Below are positions 58,083 through 64,000 of a DNA stretch of 64,000 nt, in pieces. The notes under the pieces are model-generated. The model made no database searches. It saw only the letters and a list, made by a program, of their open reading frames with translations, and was not told the DNA's origin. A program made the translations under genes and the position numbers. The stretch comes from Dicyema japonicum (Eukaryota; Dicyemida; Rhombozoa; Dicyemidae), in NCBI GenBank assembly GCA_011109175.1, contig RDEW01000007.1, forward strand, positions 1,432,434 through 1,496,433, given 5' to 3'. Within the stretch, counting starts at the first letter, position 1, and every line of letters begins with the position of its first letter.

Positions 58083-58639
58083 TCAATCAAGAGTAAATAT
58101 CCTTGAGGACGCATCATCCAAAATCCAATCGATGCCCTCTACTAAATTAAATCCTGTATAGGCAGAACATGGCAGAATTAACCAATGGTAAGATATTATA
58201 GACTTCAAATCAAGGATTCTCTCCAAATCTTCAGAACTAAGAGATCCATCAATATCCTGCTTGTTCGCAAAAATCAGAAGGGATGCTCCGACCAATCTCT
58301 CCTCCTTCAAAAGTCCATGGAGTTCACGTGCACAGTCTTGAAGCCTCATCTTGTCCGCAGAATCGACTACCCATATCAAAGCGTCTGTTTTCTCAAAATA
58401 TTCCGCCAATAAGAACGGATTGACTTTTGTCCCCCAACATCCCATACGTTGAGCTTGAAGCCGTTGTATTCGATGGTGATTATGTTAAAGCCCAAGGTAG
58501 GAGCCACACTGTCGATGGACTGATTGCAAAACTTTCTCATTATTGTCGTCTTTCCAGCATTGTCCAAGCCTAATACTAGTACTCTCAACTGCTTCTCTTT
58601 ACGTTTTATTTTACGCAATATAGAGTGCAATCCAATCAT
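58083..58639 (-). CDS. ARL2: ADP-ribosylation factor-like GTPase ARL2, one frame break
   Basis: Small GTPase that regulates tubulin cofactor D and PDE6D-type cargo release. All GTPase motifs are present: [11 protein letters not shown] (P-loop), [12 protein letters not shown] (switch 1), [15 protein letters not shown] (switch 2), FANKQD and CSAY. SLRSYWRN-type and WVVDSAD..R.QDC blocks identify ARL2 over other ARFs. No intron is needed. The frame breaks once near 58395-58402: after SYWRN a single T is missing, where the family has Tyr-Phe-Glu, and the protein continues perfectly in the next frame ([18 protein letters not shown]) to the end at 58083. A one-base deletion in otherwise intact sequence could be an assembly error or a fresh mutation. 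Confidence 0.92.
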
Positions 58640-58734
58640 TTTTATTTAAATTTTAAAATTTATTTTTAATACATTAATTATTTTTTTATTTTATTTTATA
58701 GTTTATACAAATTATCAAATTTTACCATAAAATA
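58640..58734. other. AT-rich upstream region of ARL2
   Basis: Probable ARL2 promoter region; very AT-rich, no motif assigned. Confidence 0.35.
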
Positions 58735-59700
58735 TTTGAGTGGCTTGGATCAAACCACCTATCCCCCTCTCCATCGAAATACACTGTCACTGTATTCACG
58801 TCCAACCGCTGCCAACTAAATTTTCAACCAATTTTAACAATTCATGGACAACCACTCACCGTTACGAAACATCCCAAAATACTTGGAGTTAATTATGACC
58901 AACTACTAACTTTCTCCAAACATGTGGAGGACCAATGTACAAAGGCCTCTTACAAGATCAACATACTTAAAGCTGTGTCAGGCAATTCCTTTGGCCAAAG
59001 CAAAGAAGCCCTAACCATCATATATAAACAATTCATTCGAACAACTATTAACTATGCAATCCCTTGCTGGTCAACCTCTGCCTCTCTTACTTTTAATGAC
59101 AAACTACAAAAAGTACAAAACATCGCGCTCAGGATAACTACTGGATGTCTTAGATCAACTCCTGTCGATCATCTACATTGGGAGTCCAATTGGAGACCAT
59201 CTGGAAATGAGAGCTCTGCAGTTCTTCTCTCAAGCCTACAGTCTAGAACATCTCTGCCACTCCCTATGCAAACCGCAAAACAAAAGGAAAATTATCATGA
59301 AAAACAGTGACCTGTCTCGAATGTTATTATCCATTCTTCCATCCCCAATGACAGGAGTCGTCTGAAACAGATACACGATTTTGTTTCTACGAGAAGCATC
59401 CGAAGACTCGGTCAACGACCCTTTCCTCCAATAGACCAATCAGAATCCTCTCTTTCAAGGGACGTGCGAGTAAACCTGGTTGTCTACGATGTGGGCACCA
59501 CCCATATCTACCAACATATGATATACTCTGCCCCTTTTGCAACCTCCACGTGCTGACAACAAATCACCTATTTTAATGTCATGAATTAGCACAGCGTTTC
59601 TCCACAATGCCGGAACTAACCGATCGATGGGAGTGACCAACATCTGCTGCGTCTACTTAATAGCTGCTGGCTCCTACAAGTTAGTGAGGCTGGGGTTACT
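58735..59700 (+). mobile_element. 5'-truncated Jockey/CR1-like retrotransposon
   Basis: Starts inside the palm and continues through the thumb: WLGSNHLSPSPSKYTVTVFT, VTKHPKILGVNYDQLLTFSK, ASYKINILKAVSGNSFGQSK, IYKQFIRTTINYAIPCWSTS, KLQKVQNIALRITTGCL. The Cys/His end is GCLRCGHHPYLP...CPFCNLHVLTTNHLF at 59478-59575. Long open stretch (58924-59310), so relatively young; absence of the 5' part is typical of incomplete reverse transcription. Confidence 0.8.
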
Positions 59701-60779
59701 TAACTAACTAATTATTTGTTTATTGGAATTTTTCTACTACAACTATTATCAATTCTCTTTATTATGTCTCCAATAGACCGAATCGAAGAATTGAGAGGAT
59801 TTCTTGAAGTACATTGATCTATAAGGTCACTCTTCTGTCGAATCAGATATTTTCTTGTATATGTTAAACAGCAACCCTTACGAGACTTATTTGGGGATAT
59901 TGGACACTATCTTCCTCCTCTTACGAAGGACGAAACACATTTCACAATAAAAGAGGTTGCTGAACACATTCAGAAATTGAATTTCGATTATGTGGAATCG
60001 GGAAGTATTTATTAACCCCAGACTTGCTATATTTGATAACCCCAGCACAAACAGCCATAACTATTAATCCAAGGAGGGGATTCAAAAGAGAAAGTCTGCT
60101 TGTGCTGACCAAATCGATACTCTAATATTACATTACAGGCTTCTGCTTAAGAAGAGAGGTGAAGTAGGTCCGCCCTGTTCTATTATCATCGCAGGTCCTA
60201 CCGTCATAGAGATCACTATATTATGCAGCGGAAAAGTTTTTTATTCAAAATGTAATCTTCACCAGAGGAGTTGGTCAGGGGAAGGTAGGACCCATGGTAT
60301 TTATACTTTCCCTTTATCAAATACTCATTCCTCACTGATCTTGACATACAAATGCAGATCTCATCCTTTTATACGCTATTTTCAGTCACCATCATTGATT
60401 TTAATATTTTCTTATTCAACTCTTACGGAAAACAAACTTTATAGACAATCTCCTCATCTTTTCCAAAATCAAATAATTCTCTACTTAGAAAAGGAAACCA
60501 CCTCTCACATCAATATAAGACTGATGGCAGTGATTCTTTTAAATCTAAAAAATATTTCACCGAATCTTGAACCTTTAAAGACAGCATCTTCAAAAAAGGC
60601 TTTCTTTCTGGTTTTAATATCTTCACGGTAGTAGTGCCTTTGTGTCCAATACACAAATAGCAAACTAGGTCCACACTTTTACCGCATTATTAAGCCATCT
60701 TTGCCATGGTAATTAAAAGGCACGTGCAGTCTGAGAAACTTGTAACAGTCATCTTCTCCACTTGCCACTGTTATACGCA
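59701..60779. other. Probable old retroelement remnants, lineage unclear
   Basis: A helical frame at 59880-60015 (DETHFTIKEVAEHIQKLNFD) and, at 60235-60320, VIFTRGVGQGKVGPMVFIL, which resembles RT motif B. The reversed GGGGTTAATAAAT tail string lies at 60007-60019. Insufficient for a clade call. Confidence 0.35.
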
Positions 60780-61340
60780 AGTTCACGTAGTACATCCAGA
60801 TCCTATCCCTCTATTAATCGTCTCCCAATCTTTTGGAGGTCCTTGTCGAGAACCATCGAGAGGGAATCGAGGGGCGTGGGAAGGGAAAAAACCTTCCATA
60901 ATCGGGTTAGCTGGATCCTCCAGGTCAATTCTCAGGTGTCCAAAGAGTCTCCATCTAACTTCCGTGATCAATATAGATTGACAACCACTTCATTCTCTCG
61001 TAAAAGTTCAATTAGATATTCTGGAGCACCCTCGGAACAACACTTATCTCAATTGCATTTGATAGAGAGTCCAACTTCTGAGTGGGTCTCTGAGCAAGCT
61101 CAGGTGCTCGCGTTGTAAAAACAGTAAAGGTTTGACCAACATGTTGTACAATTGTAGTCTCAGGTTTTCTTCAGTTTTTGCAATGCTGAGTTTTTAATCG
61201 TCTTTCTCTTCGCAATATCTTTATGGTCTTCAAGGAGGGCACATAATTTACGGTCTTGTGGCGGATTTTGATAGTCCTTGATTCCACTATTTTGAGTTCG
61301 GTCACTTCCATTTTGTCCATGTTTACCATAAGAAGCCATT
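60780..61340 (-). mobile_element. RTE-like C-terminal remnant
   Basis: Minus-strand pieces: KMEVTELKIVESRTIK at about 61315-61270 (the K-x-E-x-T segment after YADD) and EVRWRLFGHLRIDLEDPANP at about 60965-60905, matching SRWSLFGHILRLNAQVPANI of the intact element. Heavily decayed. Confidence 0.6.
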
Positions 61341-62235
61341 AAGACAGTCTTTTGGGTATCACTCTCATTAATTGGGTGAATGCTTCCTGTCTTGTGAGAA
61401 AAAGTCCATATAGCTACAACGTCTATTCTCTCTGCCTCAGTTCCCTGAGTGCCGATTCTACATATATTACAAATATCTTTACCACATGTAGTGTACGATC
61501 AGAATAAAATTCAGAGATCTAAAATACGAGTAGTATTTGTTTTCTAAGTAAATAGATTCAGATATCAACCGTCAAAGCAGCTCATGTATTCCAAAATCCT
61601 TCTTTCCGATAGCTCAGACTTTTTGTATATATCAGAGACAAAAACATTATCAACATAAAAATTATTCTAAAGACCAAGGGTAACCAAACTAACTAACTCC
61701 TTGATCAGGACTCGTTCCAGAACATGTCTCCAGGTAACGAAATTGCCCCCAGGGAAAAAATAGTTGGATCCTCTTGATGAGGACCAGGCATTGGGTGTCT
61801 CCTCAGTAAAATGTATCCAATGACGCCATCAGAGGGAAGGAAAATAAATTTTTACCACACAGGGCCATGCGGCTAAATAAAGGATTATGAATAAGCAATT
61901 GCTGTTGTATTTAGGCTGTAGATATCCATAAATATATAGTAAAGAAGAGAACTCAGAACGGATCCCATCACAGAAAATTTTTTTGCAAATAGAAAACCTT
62001 TGATAAATCATAGAATCAAATCGGTGCACTGAATGTGCTTCAGTAGTGCATCATGTCAGACACTTGTCGAGTCAAGATGAAGAAGCGTATGTAAGAATTG
62101 TCATCCAAAATTAAAAAAAACTTTATTATCTTAAAGTTTACCATCTCCATGTTTGATAAACCAAATGTACAAAAGACATAAACGACACAATAAAAACAAT
62201 AATTCACTTTATATAAATCCCCCATTACTATTATA
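61341..62235. other. No gene recognised
   Basis: AT-rich intergenic DNA up to the DNAJC3 stop. Minus frames 62029-61829 and 62387-62040 are without family similarity; the latter is an out-of-frame shadow of DNAJC3. Confidence 0.4.
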
Positions 62236-63891
62236 TTAAAAATTGAAGAAAAAATCATTACCACCCCCAAAACCATTCTGAAAATTAAACCTGAAACCTC
62301 CAGGAAAACCACCAGGAAAACCACCATGGAAACCGTGGAATCCCTCTGATTTGGAGGACTCATCCAACGGATCAATTCCAGTATCAAACTGTTTCCTCAT
62401 TTCTACAATCTCCACCAAAACAACTACCTGGGTCACTCAAAACCTCCTTGGCATCAGAAATGTCCTTAAACTTGTTCTCTGCGAGTTCCTTATCATCACC
62501 AGAATATGCATCAGGATGCCACTTTTTAGCCAATCTACGGTAGGCCTTCACTACATCAGTTTTAGTCGCTGATCTACAATCAAACATCCACCAACCTTGG
62601 AAGTTCAAGGATATTATAGTAGTCCCTCTTTGATGCCTGTTTCTTCATCTTCTGACATCTCTGTAAGGACTCTTCAAGTCCCTCAAAATGAGGCTGGTCT
62701 CTCTTTATCTTTTGAAAGTCAGTCTCAGCTATCAAGTCATCCCATCTAATACCCTCATCGAAATCTCCCAAAAGTAAATGAGCTTCCCCGCGGTAGTAAA
62801 GAGAAAACAAGTCGTTCGGATCAATTCCTAGTATTTCTGAGCAAATATCCACAGCTTCCTTGGCCATTTGGGATTCCTACCATGAATAAATAGATTCCAC
62901 CTTAGATTGACATTCACATTTGGTTTTCTTCCCCCGTAGTATTACTTGGGGATTGTAGTTTCCATTTAAAATGTTATTATCCACAAAGTTCACACATTTT
63001 ACCCAGTCAGAGTTCTTTTTGGAGTCTTCAACGACCGTCCAAAACCTCTCCAGCTTCTTTAACATCTTGTACTCTTCCATACAATTCTTATGGTCAGGAT
63101 CGATTCGCAGACACTGCTTAACTTCTCTTAAAGCTTGTTCTGAGTCCCCCGTATCATAAATAATCCGAACGAGCTTAAGAATGTACTCAGGATCCTCTGG
63201 GTTGAGAGAGGAGATTTGTCTGAGGTCTACGATCAGTTTTCCCATTTCGTTCATGATGTGGTAGCATTCTATCCTGGTCTCATACAGTTTCACGTCAAAT
63301 GGACAACTCTAGAATTTACACCACGTGTTACTTTTATGGGTAGTTCCAAGGCAGCAATGACCTTATCGCATCGTCTATTGGTCAACTCCCTATTCGCAGT
63401 TATTATATTGTTTTTGATTTCTTTATTTTTATTTAGTTCATCCTCGACTTTCTCTCCAGCTGCCTCGAGGATCTTATAATCCCTCTCAGAGTCTTCCAAG
63501 TGACCGAATTTCCTGTTTAATTCAGCTCGATAATTCAAAGCCTAAATTAAGTCAGCAATCCAACGGTCTTCTGTCCTGGATTGACCTGAAGGATCTTATT
63601 TAGGTCACTCATCATAAGCTTTGATTTCCCAACCGCCCTGTAAGTGATTAACCTTCCAAAGTAATATTTCGTATTATCTGGCTCAAGCTCTACAAAACTT
63701 CAATATTTATAATCAAACCGATGGCTTTCCCGAATGAACTAATCGCTTCCTGATACTCTGAAGCAGAAAAGTGAGCCATTGCTTTAGCATAGTAATCTTG
63801 ACCTTCATCTATGGATAGGACTTTTATAAATAAATATATGGAAACCAGTTATTATGAATAACAAAATCATATAAGGTTGACTACGTGTCAT
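62236..63891 (-). CDS. DNAJC3: DNAJC3/p58IPK-type co-chaperone (TPR plus J domain)
   Basis: ER-lumenal HSP40 that recruits BiP. The N-terminal signal peptide ([16 protein letters not shown]) is followed by TPR repeats ([100 protein letters not shown]). The J domain has [28 protein letters not shown] (HPD motif) and [15 protein letters not shown], and the protein ends in a DPLD block and a Gly/Phe-rich tail. Short GT-AG introns join all blocks, including 22 nt within the J domain and 25 nt after LSDP; the first, behind the signal peptide, is 37 nt. Start at 63891 is chosen because it creates the signal peptide. Complete in the window. Confidence 0.93.
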
Positions 63892-64000
63892 AAATAATTA
63901 TTTATTTAATTTAAATTATTTATTTCTTAATATTAAGTTTATTAAAATTACTAGTTGGTAAAAATGTTGAAAGGAAAAAAAGAGAAGGGTCACTTGCGTT

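Noticed and set aside
62040-62387. Hydrophobic 115-codon minus-strand frame
   Set aside because: Overlaps the DNAJC3 C-terminus in another frame and shows no family similarity.

Overview
The window is animal nuclear DNA, AT-rich, and most like a dicyemid mesozoan. The main evidence is intron size. Animal genes such as a SIX homeobox gene, the Na+/K+-ATPase beta subunit, FAM135, GRASP, SRPRB, DNAJC3 and a REXO1-like exonuclease can be spliced by eye into continuous proteins only by removing GT-AG introns of about 22-29 nt. Introns this short are known for dicyemids. Standard stop codons are used, which argues against ciliates, the other group with introns near 25 nt.

Host genes sit in small islands: actin (972-2176, +, broken); NDUFB3 (8310-8609, -) head-to-head with PPP1R11 (8705-9041, +); FAM135 (11749-14297, +) tail-to-tail with GRASP (14322-15447, -), which is head-to-head with SRPRB (15568-16340, +); a decayed coiled-coil gene (16628-20940, -); a REXO1-like gene (21919-22997, +); SIX homeobox (23897-24900, -); an unidentified coiled-coil-like gene (25756-27810, +); ATP1B (46813-47724, -); POP7/RPP20 (56899-57363, +); ARL2 (58083-58639, -, one frame break); DNAJC3 (62236-63891, -). 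They are housekeeping, secretory-pathway and developmental genes with no shared pathway. Neighbours often share a promoter region of about 100 bp or lie only tens of bases apart.

Most of the rest is mobile DNA, mostly decayed. There are four non-LTR retrotransposon lineages: (1) an RTE-like endonuclease-RT lineage, with one intact 976-codon copy at 17670-20650 and remnants at about 9.2-10.9, 28.5-30.4, 35.3-38.7 and 60.8-61.3 kb; (2) an R4/Dong-like lineage with a C-terminal restriction-like nuclease (31.1-33.3, 34.9-35.2, 38.9-39.3, 39.4-41.5 kb); (3) a lineage with an N-terminal PHD finger and a C-terminal RPDG...WDxT nuclease-like region, called PHD-RT here (2.4-4.4, 44.8-46.5, 48.6-51.9 kb and short 3' ends elsewhere); (4) a Jockey/CR1-like lineage, one copy starting with a 2A-like GDIELNPGP motif (41.7-43.9, 7.0-8.2, 52.0/55.3, 58.7-59.7 kb). 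DNA transposons are two hAT elements, a Tigger/pogo element with clear terminal repeats, a 71-bp hAT MITE and MULE/FLYWCH fragments. A tRNA-derived SINE family is present in four copies.

The strongest observations are: the intact RTE-like element lies inside what was a 23-nt intron, with an 11-bp target duplication; a hAT element whose own transposase carries 25-27 nt introns has split an RTE-like copy and was itself hit by a truncated retroelement; a 71-bp MITE shares that hAT's ends; and actin and ARL2 carry frame breaks that could be real decay or assembly error.
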